A stretch of 64,000 nucleotides of DNA from an uncultured bacterium. GTDB taxonomy: Bacteria; Bacillota; Clostridia; Lachnospirales; Lachnospiraceae. Positions 17,657 through 26,513 of this stretch are shown here, one piece after another; position 1 is the first letter of the stretch, and every line of letters starts with the position of its first letter. The stretch spans positions 1 through 64,000 of the forward strand of contig CANSLJ010000024.1 in NCBI GenBank assembly GCA_947647735.1, read 5' to 3'. Under the pieces are notes generated by a model. It saw only the letters and a program-made list of their open reading frames with translations, did not search any database and was not told where the DNA came from. Position numbers and translations under genes: made by a program.

Positions 17657-17752
17657 GAAATAAACCTGTCATGCGGGTTCCTTTGCCGGAACCTCACACT
17701 CCCCCTGTTATCTGTTTGTTTCATATATATGCCAGAGATGCGTAAGATATTT

Positions 17753-18520
17753 TTATCTGTTCCTTACTTTCTTCTTTTTTTCCACTACAGGATGCTCCTG
17801 CTCATACAGCGCATACAGGTCCGGCCTTCTCTCCTTTGTCCGCTGTTTTGCCATCTCCAGCCGCCATGCGTCCACTTTGGCATGATCGCCGGATAGCAGG
17901 ATCGGCGGCACCGCTTTTTCCTGCCAGATCTCCGGCCTTGTATACTGGGGATATTCCAGCAGGTTATCGTAGAAGGATTCCGTCTCGCCGGAAGCCTGAT
18001 TGGTGAGCACCCCGGGTACCATACGGGCGATCGCATCCACCATCACCATCGCCGGAAGCTCTCCGCCGGTGAGTACATAGTCTCCGATAGAAACATGATC
18101 TGTCACGATCGTTTCCAGCACCCGCTCATCAATCCCCTCATAATGTCCGCACAAAAAGATCAGATCCTCCTCCCCGGCAAACTCCTTCGCCATCTGCTGA
18201 TGAAACGTAGTCCCCTGAGGCGTCACGTAGATCACACGGTTTCTGCGCTTATCCGGCACGCTTTCCTTTTCCTTCCGTGCCAGGATCCGGCGTTCCGCCT
18301 CCAGATAGGCATCATAAACAGGCTGCGCCTGCATCAGCATGCCCGCGCCGCCCCCGTAAGGATAATCGTCCACTTTTTTATGCTTATCCAGCGTATAATC
18401 CCGAATGTTCAGGGCTTCTATGCTGATATGCCCTGCCGCCTCAGCTCTTCCGATGATACTTTCCTTAAGGCCCGACAGCACCATATCCGGAAAGAGCGTC
18501 AGAATATGAAAATGTGTCAT
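17753..18520 (-). CDS. trmD: tRNA (guanine-N1-)-methyltransferase
   Basis: TrmD makes m1G37 in tRNAs and prevents +1 frameshifting. The SPOUT-fold signatures are HILTLFPDMV, YPYGGGAGMLMQ, LCGHYEGIDERV and IGDYVLTGGELPAM. The 255-residue length is typical. Its start overlaps the rimM stop by 4 nt. The rpsP-khpA-rimM-trmD order is the classic Firmicute ribosome/tRNA maturation operon. Confidence 0.97.
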   Translation of the reverse strand: MTHFHILTLFPDMVLSGLKESIIGRAEAAGHISIEALNIRDYTLDKHKKVDDYPYGGGAGMLMQAQPVYDAYLEAERRILARKEKESVPDKRRNRVIYVTPQGTTFHQQMAKEFAGEEDLIFLCGHYEGIDERVLETIVTDHVSIGDYVLTGGELPAMVMVDAIARMVPGVLTNQASGETESFYDNLLEYPQYTRPEIWQEKAVPPILLSGDHAKVDAWRLEMAKQRTKERRPDLYALYEQEHPVVEKKKKVRNR

Positions 18521-19038
18521 AAGCCCGTCGCCTCCAAAAGCCCGTCCATCACATGCACCGTCATAATCCCCTTTTCAGGAGCCACTTCCAGAATACAGTC
18601 CCTGATCGCCGGAAACAAAACTTTGCTCTTATCAGGTAAAGTCACCTCATAGACATCATTTGCGCCGGTCTCCAGAACATCCGTCAGTATGCCCAGTTCC
18701 TCTCCCTCATCCGTGAGAACCCTGAGTCCGATCAGGTCCGCCTGATAATACTCATTCCTCCGGAGCGGCACCGCCTGCTCCCGCGGGATCCAGAGCGTTG
18801 CCCCTCTGTACTTCTGCGCTTCTTCCGGACTATCGATCCCCTCAAACTTCACAATGACCATATTTTTAAAGAACTTTGCCGACTCCAGCCTTACCTCGCG
18901 CTGTCCCTTCTCCGTCCTCAATATGGCCGTCCTCAGCCTCTTGAATTTCCCCGGCTCATCCGTCGTGGGAAACACCTTGACCTCTCCCCTGACACCATGC
19001 ACGGAAGCCACCGCTCCCACCTGAAACTCCTCCTGCAT
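18517..19038 (-). CDS. rimM: Ribosome maturation factor RimM
   Basis: RimM binds S19 and helps mature the 30S head. The N-terminal barrel begins QVGAVASVHGVRGEVKV and the PRC-barrel domain contains YYQADLIGLRV. The start is ATG 19038 (MQEEFQVG) with GGCGGAG upstream, giving 173 residues. An upstream in-frame stretch would run through the intercistronic hairpin at 19061-19083 and is not coding. It overlaps trmD by 4 nt. Confidence 0.95.
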   Translation of the reverse strand: MQEEFQVGAVASVHGVRGEVKVFPTTDEPGKFKRLRTAILRTEKGQREVRLESAKFFKNMVIVKFEGIDSPEEAQKYRGATLWIPREQAVPLRRNEYYQADLIGLRVLTDEGEELGILTDVLETGANDVYEVTLPDKSKVLFPAIRDCILEVAPEKGIMTVHVMDGLLEATGL

Positions 19039-19060
19039 TGCGCTCCGCCTTTCGATAAAA

Positions 19061-19083
19061 AGAATCCTGCAATGCAGGATTCT
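19061..19083 (-). terminator. Terminator-like hairpin between khpA and rimM
   Basis: The perfect 10-bp stem AGAATCCTGC/GCAGGATTCT has a 3-nt loop and on the minus strand is followed by TTTTT. It lies inside the operon, 22 nt before rimM. Either it attenuates transcription between rpsP-khpA and rimM-trmD, or it is a processing site. Confidence 0.7.
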
Positions 19084-19092
19084 CCACATATT

Positions 19093-19320
19093 TTAGATGA
19101 TTTCCACATCCACTCTCTTATTATCCTTCGTAGAAGCTGCCTTCACAACGGAACGGATCGCCTTGGCGATTCTGCCCTGCTTTCCGATCACCTTGCCCAT
19201 ATCGTCAGCCGCCACATGAAGTTCAATGGTAATATTCCTGCCTTCACCCTTTTCAGTCACTACAACTTCTTCCGGATTATCAACAAGCGCTTTTGCGATT
19301 ACCTCAACTAATTCCTTCAT
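19093..19320 (-). CDS. khpA: KH-domain RNA-binding protein KhpA (YlqC)
   Basis: The 75-residue protein is almost all one KH domain, with VIGKQGRIAKAIRSVV as the GxxG RNA-binding loop region. In other Firmicutes KhpA pairs with KhpB (Jag/EloR) and influences elongation and division (established knowledge); the partner is not in this window. It lies between rpsP and rimM as usual. Confidence 0.94.
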   Translation of the reverse strand: MKELVEVIAKALVDNPEEVVVTEKGEGRNITIELHVAADDMGKVIGKQGRIAKAIRSVVKAASTKDNKRVDVEII

Positions 19321-19352
19321 TATCCACCTCCAAAAGAAGACCTGAGATCATC

Positions 19353-19595
19353 TTATTTCTCAATACCTGCGATCTTAAGAATCTTTTCAACGGCTTCTGT
19401 CGGCTGTGCTCCTGTTGCGAGCCATTTCTTTGCCAGCTCTTCATTTACATGGATGGTGCTGGGCTCTGTCTTGGGATCGTATGTGCCGATCTCCTCGATG
19501 AATCTTCCGTCTCTCGGGCTTCTGCTGTCAGAAACTACGATTCTGTAAAAAGGTGCCTTTTTCTGTCCCATTCTTTTTAATCTGATCTTTACCAT
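19353..19595 (-). CDS. rpsP: 30S ribosomal protein S16
   Basis: S16 is an essential 30S assembly protein. The full 80-residue chain starts [20 protein letters not shown] and contains [18 protein letters not shown], both diagnostic. It lies 38 nt downstream of ffh, so the SRP genes and the rpsP-trmD genes may be co-transcribed. Confidence 0.98.
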   Translation of the reverse strand: MVKIRLKRMGQKKAPFYRIVVSDSRSPRDGRFIEEIGTYDPKTEPSTIHVNEELAKKWLATGAQPTEAVEKILKIAGIEK

Positions 19596-19633
19596 TTTTT
19601 TCTCCTCTGCTTTCTTTAAATATGATTATATGA

Positions 19634-21013
19634 TTAAAACGGGAATCTTCCCCGTCCGCCGAAGCCTCCCATCATGCCGCCGAGGGAACCTCTGCCCTTT
19701 TTCCCCATCATGCCCTGCATCTGCTTCATCATCTTCTGGCTCTGCTCGAACTGTTTTACAAAGCGGTTGACCTGAGCGATATCCACACCGGCGCCTTTTG
19801 CGATCCTGTGCTTTCTGCTGGGGTTTAACAGTTTCGGGTTGGCACGTTCCTTCTTTGTCATGGACAGCACAATGGCTTCATTTCTCGCCAACTCCTTCTC
19901 ATCTATCATGGACGCGATATCCGCGTTCTTTCCGCCGAGCCCCGGCATCATGGAAAGAAGGCTCCCGATGCCGCCCATATTCCGCATCTGCTTCATGCTC
20001 TCCAGATAGTCCTCAAAGTCGAACTTGCCCTTTTTCATCTTTGCGGCCATCTCTTTTTCCCTGTCCGCATCGATCTGAATATTTTCCTGTGCCTTTTCGA
20101 TCAGGGAAAGCACATCCCCCATGCCCAAGATACGGCTTGCCATACGATCCGGATAGAACTGTTCCAGATCAGAAAGCTTTTCACCCATACCGATATACAG
20201 GATCGGCTTTCCGGTGACAGCTTTTACGGAAAGCGCCGCACCGCCTCTGGTATCACCGTCCATCTTGGACAGAACGACGCCGTCTATGCCGACTTTTTCA
20301 TCAAACTCTGACGCCACATTCACCGCATCCTGACCGGTCATAGCGTCCACCACAAGAAGTGTCTGGTGCACATCCAGATTTTCCTTGATCTTCTGCAGTT
20401 CCTCCATCATCGCCTCATCGATATGGAGACGCCCCGCCGTATCCAGGATCACAACGTTGTGCCCGTTCTTCTTCGCATGCTCCAAAGATGCCTTTGCGAT
20501 ATCCACAGGGCTTATGTTCTCTCCCATGGAGAACACATCAACCTCCTGCTTTTCCCCGTTGATCTGGAGCTGTTTGATCGCCGCGGGACGGTACACGTCA
20601 CAGGCAACCAGCAGGGGCTTTTTCCCCTTCAGCTTAAACTTTCCCGCCAGTTTCGCCGTGGTGGTCGTTTTACCTGCACCCTGCAGGCCGCACATCATAA
20701 TGACCGTAATGGACTTTCCCGGCTGGAATTTCAGTTCCGTTGTCTCAGAGCCCATCAGCGCAGTCATCTCTTCGTTTACGATCTTGATGACCATCTGCCC
20801 GGGATTTAAGCCATTCATCACGTCCGCGCCGATCGCCCGCTCCTCCACGGCCTTCACAAACCTTTTCACAACCTTAAAGTTTACGTCCGCCTCCAGAAGC
20901 GCCATCTTGACTTCCTTCAGGGCGATCTTCACATCCTCCTCGGTCAGGCGTCCCTTGCCGCGCAATTTTTTAAATACATTCTGCAGTTTATCTGTCAAGC
21001 TTTCAAAAGCCAT
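19634..21013 (-). CDS. ffh: Signal recognition particle GTPase Ffh
   Basis: Ffh binds 4.5S/scRNA and hydrophobic signal sequences and delivers ribosomes to FtsY. The N domain spans 1-95. The G domain has P-loop GLQGAGKT (109-116), DTAGR, and SKMDGDTRGG. The Met-rich M domain is about 325-459, ending with a Gly/Met-rich tail and RGRFPF. The start ATG directly follows the ylxM stop. Confidence 0.97.
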   Translation of the reverse strand: MAFESLTDKLQNVFKKLRGKGRLTEEDVKIALKEVKMALLEADVNFKVVKRFVKAVEERAIGADVMNGLNPGQMVIKIVNEEMTALMGSETTELKFQPGKSITVIMMCGLQGAGKTTTTAKLAGKFKLKGKKPLLVACDVYRPAAIKQLQINGEKQEVDVFSMGENISPVDIAKASLEHAKKNGHNVVILDTAGRLHIDEAMMEELQKIKENLDVHQTLLVVDAMTGQDAVNVASEFDEKVGIDGVVLSKMDGDTRGGAALSVKAVTGKPILYIGMGEKLSDLEQFYPDRMASRILGMGDVLSLIEKAQENIQIDADREKEMAAKMKKGKFDFEDYLESMKQMRNMGGIGSLLSMMPGLGGKNADIASMIDEKELARNEAIVLSMTKKERANPKLLNPSRKHRIAKGAGVDIAQVNRFVKQFEQSQKMMKQMQGMMGKKGRGSLGGMMGGFGGRGRFPF

Positions 21014-21367
21014 TTAAAAATTCTCCATCAATCCTGCGGTGAGCCGCCTGATCTCGTCAAGGCGCTCCCGGCACTCTGCCTCCGGCATCTGTTTTCCTTC
21101 TTCCGCCAGCATCTCGATCTTAGCGATCGTCTTTTTTGCCTCTGTGAACTTGGCGACAAGGTGAAGTTTTTCCTCATATCCTGCCAGCAGCTTATTGCAG
21201 CGCTTGATCAGGTCATGTACGCCCTGCCTGCTGATGCCGTATTCCTCGGCGATCTCCGCCAGCGACATATCATTATAGACCGCATCCTCATAGATATTTC
21301 TCTGGTGCTCCGTCAGCAGTTCCCCGTAAAAATCATACAAAAGCCCCTGCTCTACGATCTTTTCCAT
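21014..21367 (-). CDS. ylxM: YlxM-type putative DNA-binding protein, SRP-associated
   Basis: This is the standard upstream neighbour of ffh in Firmicutes. A sigma-factor-like helix-turn-helix is visible in [25 protein letters not shown] start at ATG 21367 ([16 protein letters not shown], 118 residues); earlier in-frame codons lack family similarity. Family knowledge links YlxM to SRP function or regulation, without a defined mechanism. Confidence 0.93.
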   Translation of the reverse strand: MEKIVEQGLLYDFYGELLTEHQRNIYEDAVYNDMSLAEIAEEYGISRQGVHDLIKRCNKLLAGYEEKLHLVAKFTEAKKTIAKIEMLAEEGKQMPEAECRERLDEIRRLTAGLMENF

Positions 21368-21442
21368 AGCTTTGCTCCTTCTGCCACGATGACGGCATAT
21401 TTTGAGCCACAAACGGTAGTTTACTATAAATAGAGAGAGCTG

Positions 21443-22720
21443 TCAAGTGTTTTTTCTTGACATCCTTTTTCTTTCTTCCTCTCTGATCTCCCACTCACAC
21501 TCAGCAAGCTGCAGATGAACCTCCTGCCTGTATTTCCCCATCTCCTGCTCTGTATCATCTTCAAAATATCTCCTGAAAACATCCGGAATGCCTTTCGGCA
21601 ATTTTCCATTTGATTCTTTTAATGTAGCCTCGGCATCCTGGCGGGCCTTTTCATAGCTGAAGTCACCGTCGAAACGGGCGGCATTATAATCCTGAAATTC
21701 ACCAAATCCATTATTGATATGATATCCTGTCCTGATGTCCTCCCCATAATCATTATCCAGAAATAGAACACTGTACGCACAGGACTGTTCCATCTCTTGA
21801 AGCTGTTCGGGATCATCTATACCATTCCCCTCAAAATACGCCTTGCCGAGCAGATAAATACCGCACCCCGTCACACTGTCCACAAGCAGCGGCACAAACA
21901 CTTCCTCATTCCCCTCTTCCAGCAGGCACCTGTACAGGGCATCACATTCCATATCGCCTGGTTCTCTCCTGCCTTCTCCTCCAGATCCAGCACCAAAAAG
22001 CGTCTTTCCTCTTTTTTGACAATAGGAATCAATCAGCTTTAAAGATTTATCTGTCCGCTGCGCCCGCGAGAAAGCCTTTCCCTCTCCTGAACCCTTCTGC
22101 CTTTTGGCAACAGAATAGCCCTCCTGCTGTTCCACCACCGTATCAAAGAAAAATTCCCTGATATCATAGGCAACCGCCACATCCAGCACAGCATCCGTGA
22201 GGATCATAAGCTTTGTAAACGGTGGTTTCCAAAACCCCCTTTCTCCAAGACGCTCCAAAACCGCCTCATAATCTTTTCCTTCTTTGGTTCCCAGAATATC
22301 ATATACGATCTGCATATTCTGCCCAACATTCGCTCTCTTTTCCGATTTCCTGTTCCCCAAAGCAATCCCGAGCATCTCATGAAGCAAAGGCTGGGGATCG
22401 CGACTAATATAATTGCTGATCCGCCTGCCCTCCAGGTCTTTTTCCGGCTTTCCGCACCGTCTGGCAAACTGAGGTTTTTGTAATAGTACCTCCAAAAGCA
22501 GTCTCAAATATTCTTCCGGAGAAAGTTTCTCTTCCTTCAACAAACGCCTGTAATAACGGATTCTGAGCTGATAGCTCCTTGCCTTTCCCGGATTCTTTTG
22601 CTCATCCTGCCCCGCTCTTTTTTCCTGTTCCTCATCCAGATACTGATACAGCACCGATTTATTTTCATAGAATGTCAGATCATCACCGAGCGTTCTGTAA
22701 AACGCATCTCTTGCATTCAT
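21443..22720 (-). CDS. Unknown protein, second gene of a two-gene unit beside the FtsK-motor operon
   Basis: I do not recognise this 425-residue protein. It is charged, mainly helical, without a signal peptide or clear membrane segment, so probably cytoplasmic. Features are a hydrophobic patch at about 265-280 (VFVPLLVDSVTGCGIYLLG), an Asp/Gly-rich segment DNDYGEDIRTGYHINNGFGE, and a basic, Glu-rich C-terminal helix. It follows the 22724-23635 gene by 3 nt and is surely co-transcribed with it. It lies between housekeeping SRP genes and the accessory operon, so it marks the island edge. Confidence 0.7.
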   Translation of the reverse strand: MNARDAFYRTLGDDLTFYENKSVLYQYLDEEQEKRAGQDEQKNPGKARSYQLRIRYYRRLLKEEKLSPEEYLRLLLEVLLQKPQFARRCGKPEKDLEGRRISNYISRDPQPLLHEMLGIALGNRKSEKRANVGQNMQIVYDILGTKEGKDYEAVLERLGERGFWKPPFTKLMILTDAVLDVAVAYDIREFFFDTVVEQQEGYSVAKRQKGSGEGKAFSRAQRTDKSLKLIDSYCQKRGKTLFGAGSGGEGRREPGDMECDALYRCLLEEGNEEVFVPLLVDSVTGCGIYLLGKAYFEGNGIDDPEQLQEMEQSCAYSVLFLDNDYGEDIRTGYHINNGFGEFQDYNAARFDGDFSYEKARQDAEATLKESNGKLPKGIPDVFRRYFEDDTEQEMGKYRQEVHLQLAECEWEIREEERKRMSRKNT

Positions 22721-22723
22721 ACT

Positions 22724-23635
22724 CTATTCCTCCAGATAGCGCTGCGCTGTGCGAATAGTTTTCTTTAACTGTACCATGACTTCTACAAAAGCTTCTTCCT
22801 CATCCAAAACAGAAAGTCGTCTGTCCGAAAGAAACTGGAAAAGCAGCTCTCTGATCTCTGTCTCCAGCTCATCAGCCCTCACAGAATTTTCTTTCAAATA
22901 CAGTAATATTTCCTCCAAACTTCTACAAAAATGCTCTCGTTCAGGGAACGTTTCCCGTATTCTATTCTCTTCCTCCATTTGGCGAGCCTTCTCATGTACA
23001 AACGCTTCCTGCTCCCCGGCCCTCCATTCCTCCACAGAAGCCCCCAGTTCTCTCAGTTTTTCTTCTTCTAACGCTTCCCAACTTTCGATCTCCACCAGCA
23101 TCTGCTTCTCTGAATCCTCCGTCATCTCAGGTTCCTCCGATCCGGGATTCAGCAGAGCGAGATCGATTTCTTTTTGTTCCAATATTTCATAGAGTATCCG
23201 CATAAAGTATACGATATCCACATCCAGAAGTTCACTATGCACACCCTGAAAAGAAGACACAACATCGAAAAATGTAATCTTCTCCGGTTCCCCAAAATCT
23301 GTCACATTTCCATTCTGGTAATGCGTATATCCTGCGGTCAGCGTGCGCAGTACACAATACAGCAGTTTCCGGTAAAATGGAAATTTATGCAGATATCCTG
23401 CATGATCAAAGGTATGTATCCGCTGATAGTGTTCCTCATCTATCACCTGTTCGACAAACACATTTGTCTGCTCCTCTGAATAATCGCCCCAATAATCTGA
23501 CAGGTATTCCCATATGCGGATATTCCCGCCGTACATCAGGCGTTTCAGGCTCTTCAATTCTCTTTCCAGAACCCGTCGGCGGCTTTTTACCGCATACTTT
23601 CTGTCTTCGTCATAGGCTTGTTTTTCTCTGTACAC
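22724..23635 (-). CDS. Unknown acidic helical protein, first gene of a two-gene unit
   Basis: No family is recognised. The frame is open from 23815, but its first 60 codons cross a terminator hairpin (23740-23778) and a promoter (23685-23713). I therefore place the start at GTG 23635, with AAAGGAAAAGAG upstream, giving 303 residues. The protein is Glu-rich with long predicted helices, especially about 185-303 (EEEKLRELGASVEEW...), and aromatic-rich around 80-125 (HKFPFYRKLLYCVLRTLTAGY). It has no signal peptide. It may assist the neighbouring FtsK-like operon; that is inference from location only. Confidence 0.65.
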   Translation of the reverse strand: MYREKQAYDEDRKYAVKSRRRVLERELKSLKRLMYGGNIRIWEYLSDYWGDYSEEQTNVFVEQVIDEEHYQRIHTFDHAGYLHKFPFYRKLLYCVLRTLTAGYTHYQNGNVTDFGEPEKITFFDVVSSFQGVHSELLDVDIVYFMRILYEILEQKEIDLALLNPGSEEPEMTEDSEKQMLVEIESWEALEEEKLRELGASVEEWRAGEQEAFVHEKARQMEEENRIRETFPEREHFCRSLEEILLYLKENSVRADELETEIRELLFQFLSDRRLSVLDEEEAFVEVMVQLKKTIRTAQRYLEE

Positions 23636-23684
23636 TCGTCTCTTTTCCTTTCCCAAATCCGGCTGATCGCGAAAATATAATTTT

Positions 23685-23713
23685 ATATTAGAGTTGTTTT
23701 CTGTGGTTGTCAA
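23685..23713 (-). promoter_or_regulatory. Promoter of the 22724/21443 gene pair
   Basis: On the minus strand, -35 TTGACA (23708-23713), 17-nt spacer and -10 TAATAT (23685-23690) lie about 50 nt before the proposed GTG start and just after the terminator of the upstream operon. It lacks the palindrome found at the other island promoters. Confidence 0.6.
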
Positions 23714-23739
23714 ATAATTTGAGAAATCGTGTATCAGAC

Positions 23740-23778
23740 AAAAAATTCCGGAATTCCGTTTTTGTGCTGGAATTCCGG
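23740..23778 (-). terminator. Terminator of the FtsK-motor operon
   Basis: On the minus strand CCGGAATTCC (23769-23778) pairs perfectly with GGAATTCCGG (23748-23757), then ATTTTTTG. It starts about 30 nt after the stop of the last zinc-ribbon gene. Confidence 0.85.
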
Positions 23779-23807
23779 AGCCTTTCATTTTATTGACCCA
23801 AAATTTA

Positions 23808-24407
23808 TTATCCAAATATCACATCTAAATACTTTTTCGTATCGTCTTCCATATCATCCTCAAAATGTTCTTCAAAAAACTCTTCACTCCTGTCTTTATT
23901 GACGATATTACAATTCACATACCCGGCTTTATCAAATGAAAGACGTAATCGCTCACTGCCATCCACTGCTTCAACAAACTTAATACTTCCTGAAGATGTC
24001 ATCCCTACGCCTTCTACAGTCTCAAGATATATATCCGCCGACTCCTCTGCCTTTTCCAGATCCCCCTCAAAATAATATACTTTTCCCCATGTATTCAGGA
24101 AGAACATCACTTTCTCTTCCTCTATTCGCATCACTCCATACTCACCGGCTTCTTCTAACGCATAGATATAATACCCGGAATACTCATTTTTGCTCTTGCT
24201 GATAAAAAGCATAACCACTACTGCCGCTGCTACAGCAATCAGTCCGATTGCCGCGATCCATTTTTTACTCTTCCCTTTGTTCTTCCCTCTGTTTTTCTCT
24301 GTTCTACCATTGTCCTTCGGTTTTTTTATCTCTTCCACCGGCGCCCCGCATTCAGGACAATATTGTGTCCCAGCCTCGAGTTGTCCGCCACATTCTTTAC
24401 AAAACAT
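23808..24407 (-). CDS. Zinc-ribbon membrane protein with a short ectodomain
   Basis: The N-terminal zinc ribbon has Cys3/Cys6 (CKEC) and Cys17/Cys20 (CPEC), then a Lys/Arg-rich linker and one membrane helix (about 50-69). An extracytoplasmic acidic domain starts YSGYYIYALEEAGE. Topology is zinc ribbon in, ectodomain out. The ectodomain matches the N-terminal ectodomain of the 24969-26513 product (shared pattern SGYYIYA, AGE, EESA, YLE), so the two are paralogues. It is the last gene of the operon before a terminator. Function is unknown. Confidence 0.75.
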   Translation of the reverse strand: MFCKECGGQLEAGTQYCPECGAPVEEIKKPKDNGRTEKNRGKNKGKSKKWIAAIGLIAVAAAVVVMLFISKSKNEYSGYYIYALEEAGEYGVMRIEEEKVMFFLNTWGKVYYFEGDLEKAEESADIYLETVEGVGMTSSGSIKFVEAVDGSERLRLSFDKAGYVNCNIVNKDRSEEFFEEHFEDDMEDDTKKYLDVIFG

Positions 24408-24459
24408 CTTTTATCTCCTTTATCGTTTATACTTATATTTCTTTGTCCCTATCTCAACT

Positions 24460-24858
24460 TTACTCCAATTTTGTTCCGCAGTGCACACAGAATTTTGCCC
24501 CTTCCGCCAACGGCTTTCCGCATTTCGAGCAATAACCATGACTTCCGTCAGCGCCAGGGACAGCCGCCTCCAGCTTTAATGTAACGGCTGCCGTCTCTGC
24601 TTTTGTACTTTCAATCTGCTGCTTTATTTCCGCTATCTGTTCTTCCGCCTTTTTGATTTCCTCCACCACTTCTTTCATATTTTCATCCGGATTTTCTTTA
24701 TAGAAAGAATAATACTCCTGTCCAGCCCTTAAATACATTTTTTGTATTTCCTTCTGCAGATTGGAAATCTTCCCATTCATTGCTACAATGTCGTAATTTC
24801 CTTTCGCCTTTTGTCCTACTCCACTCACAAAGTTTGACATTCCATCTTTAAATCCCAT
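24460..24858 (-). CDS. Small coiled-coil protein with a C-terminal zinc ribbon
   Basis: The 132-residue protein has an N-terminal region (MGFKDGMSNFVSGVGQKAKG), a coiled coil at about 30-100, and a C-terminal zinc ribbon CSKCGKPLAEGAKFCVHCG. I start at ATG 24858, preceded by GAGAGGAAGG; a longer frame to 24900 has no matching signal. It has no membrane segment. It lies between the two zinc-ribbon membrane genes, and the matching ribbon types suggest a shared partner or assembly. Confidence 0.75.
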   Translation of the reverse strand: MGFKDGMSNFVSGVGQKAKGNYDIVAMNGKISNLQKEIQKMYLRAGQEYYSFYKENPDENMKEVVEEIKKAEEQIAEIKQQIESTKAETAAVTLKLEAAVPGADGSHGYCSKCGKPLAEGAKFCVHCGTKLE

Positions 24859-24968
24859 TTTTCCTTCCTCTCTCTTTTGAATTATTTTATATGTCCACAT
24901 ATCAGATGCTTAAAACAGAACTGAAATCGCAAGGACATTTTCTCTCTACTTTTCCATTTACAGATAGT

Positions 24969-26513
24969 TCATTCCTCAAATGGCAGGGGAATGATAACAT
25001 CCTCCCACTCACCATAAACCTGAACACTCATCTGTATCTCAATCGGCTCATCATTTGGAATCTCCGCTTTTTTACGGATACCTTCCGCCGTATCCTCAAG
25101 GCGTAAAACAGCAACACCGCCCTCTCTTTTTATGCGACCGTTGGAATACCCATATGTTTTATACTCTTTTACCTTTTTCCCATTAATTAACCACGGATTC
25201 TCCAGGCCTGACTGAATACAATATTCATTATTTACCCCATCTTCTGCTCCCATATTCCTCAAAACCACAGTAAACCCATCTGCATCTTGCTTATAATATA
25301 CTTCACATGTCGTTTTCTCCGCTTCCACTTCAAGTTCACATATTTTTTCACCATATGCTTTTTCCAAATTGCCTTCCTGATATTTGGAAGTTTTCAGGAT
25401 CGTGCAGCCGCTTACTAATTCACTGTCACTTCCCACCTGTATCTTGTAATAGAACCCTATCGTCTCCACGGGATATGATTTAAAATCCTGATTCAACCTC
25501 TTTACTGCTTCTTGATAATCATCACTAAATAAACCATCCGCCAGCCAGATTTCTTTGCTGCTGTTCCCTCCTGCTTCTATATAATCAAATCGCAGATCAC
25601 CATAATATAAATCACCTTCTATTCCATTAAAAGTGATCGCAGATACTTCAAATCTCAATTTTTTATTATCAGGGTTATTATTCATGATACTGATAACAGG
25701 CGAATCATCGGAAGAAACATAACCACGATCCTCATAATGTGCAAGCCATTCATCGATCGCAACATTTTCTAACGTTATCGTCACCCCGTCCTGATCATAG
25801 ATCGTAAAATTTTCAGTTTCAAAAAACTCTTCCATTTCGTTCTGTGACTCTTCCTGGTCCTCGGATGCATATACATCTTTCTCATCCCCATCCTGTTTAA
25901 TAACCATACTTTCAGATTTTCTTTCAGGCTCTACTTCCGCAATTCCTTCCTCCTCATATCCTTCCCCCTTTTCCATGTCCTCCGCTATAAATTTTTCAAT
26001 AAATTCCCTGTATTTTTCTTCGCTGACAATATGACATTTTCTATCTCCCCACTTATCTATTGAAATCTGTAACCTGTCACTGTCATCCGCCAATTTAATA
26101 AATGTAATGGTCCCCAAAGCTGTCATTTCTCTATCCTTCGGATTTTCAAGATATAGATATGCAGATTCTTCTTCCTCCTCCAGATAGCCATCCAAACAAT
26201 ACGCATTCCCCCATTCATTCACATAAAATGTAACATCATCTTTGTCTACGCTCATCGCCACAAACTCACCTGCATCTTCCGATGCATATATATAATAGCC
26301 GGAATATTTATGATTGCCGCTCTGTATAAAAATCACGGCGATCACCACTGCCACTGCCAAAATCAAACCAAGTGCTATGATCCCTATAATCCCTTTTTTA
26401 CTCTTCCTTGTATCGTTATATTCCTCCTCGTTCCTCTCTTCTACAGGAGTTCCACACTCAACACAAAACTTTGCCCCTTCCTCCAGTTTTTCCCCACATG
26501 TTTTACAGAACAT
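24969..26513 (-). CDS. Zinc-ribbon membrane protein with a large ectodomain
   Basis: The N-terminal ribbon has Cys3, Cys6, Cys17 and Cys20. A membrane helix lies at about 41-64. The extracytoplasmic part has two portions. The first (about 68-175) is paralogous to the 199-residue protein at 23808-24407. After an acidic linker (about 190-235) comes a beta-rich domain (about 240-514) with NFTIYDQDGVTITLENV, of the DUF5067-like immunoglobulin-type style; that assignment is only a resemblance. The start overlaps the FtsK-like gene's end by 11 nt, so the operon is coupled. Confidence 0.75.
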   Translation of the reverse strand: MFCKTCGEKLEEGAKFCVECGTPVEERNEEEYNDTRKSKKGIIGIIALGLILAVAVVIAVIFIQSGNHKYSGYYIYASEDAGEFVAMSVDKDDVTFYVNEWGNAYCLDGYLEEEEESAYLYLENPKDREMTALGTITFIKLADDSDRLQISIDKWGDRKCHIVSEEKYREFIEKFIAEDMEKGEGYEEEGIAEVEPERKSESMVIKQDGDEKDVYASEDQEESQNEMEEFFETENFTIYDQDGVTITLENVAIDEWLAHYEDRGYVSSDDSPVISIMNNNPDNKKLRFEVSAITFNGIEGDLYYGDLRFDYIEAGGNSSKEIWLADGLFSDDYQEAVKRLNQDFKSYPVETIGFYYKIQVGSDSELVSGCTILKTSKYQEGNLEKAYGEKICELEVEAEKTTCEVYYKQDADGFTVVLRNMGAEDGVNNEYCIQSGLENPWLINGKKVKEYKTYGYSNGRIKREGGVAVLRLEDTAEGIRKKAEIPNDEPIEIQMSVQVYGEWEDVIIPLPFEE

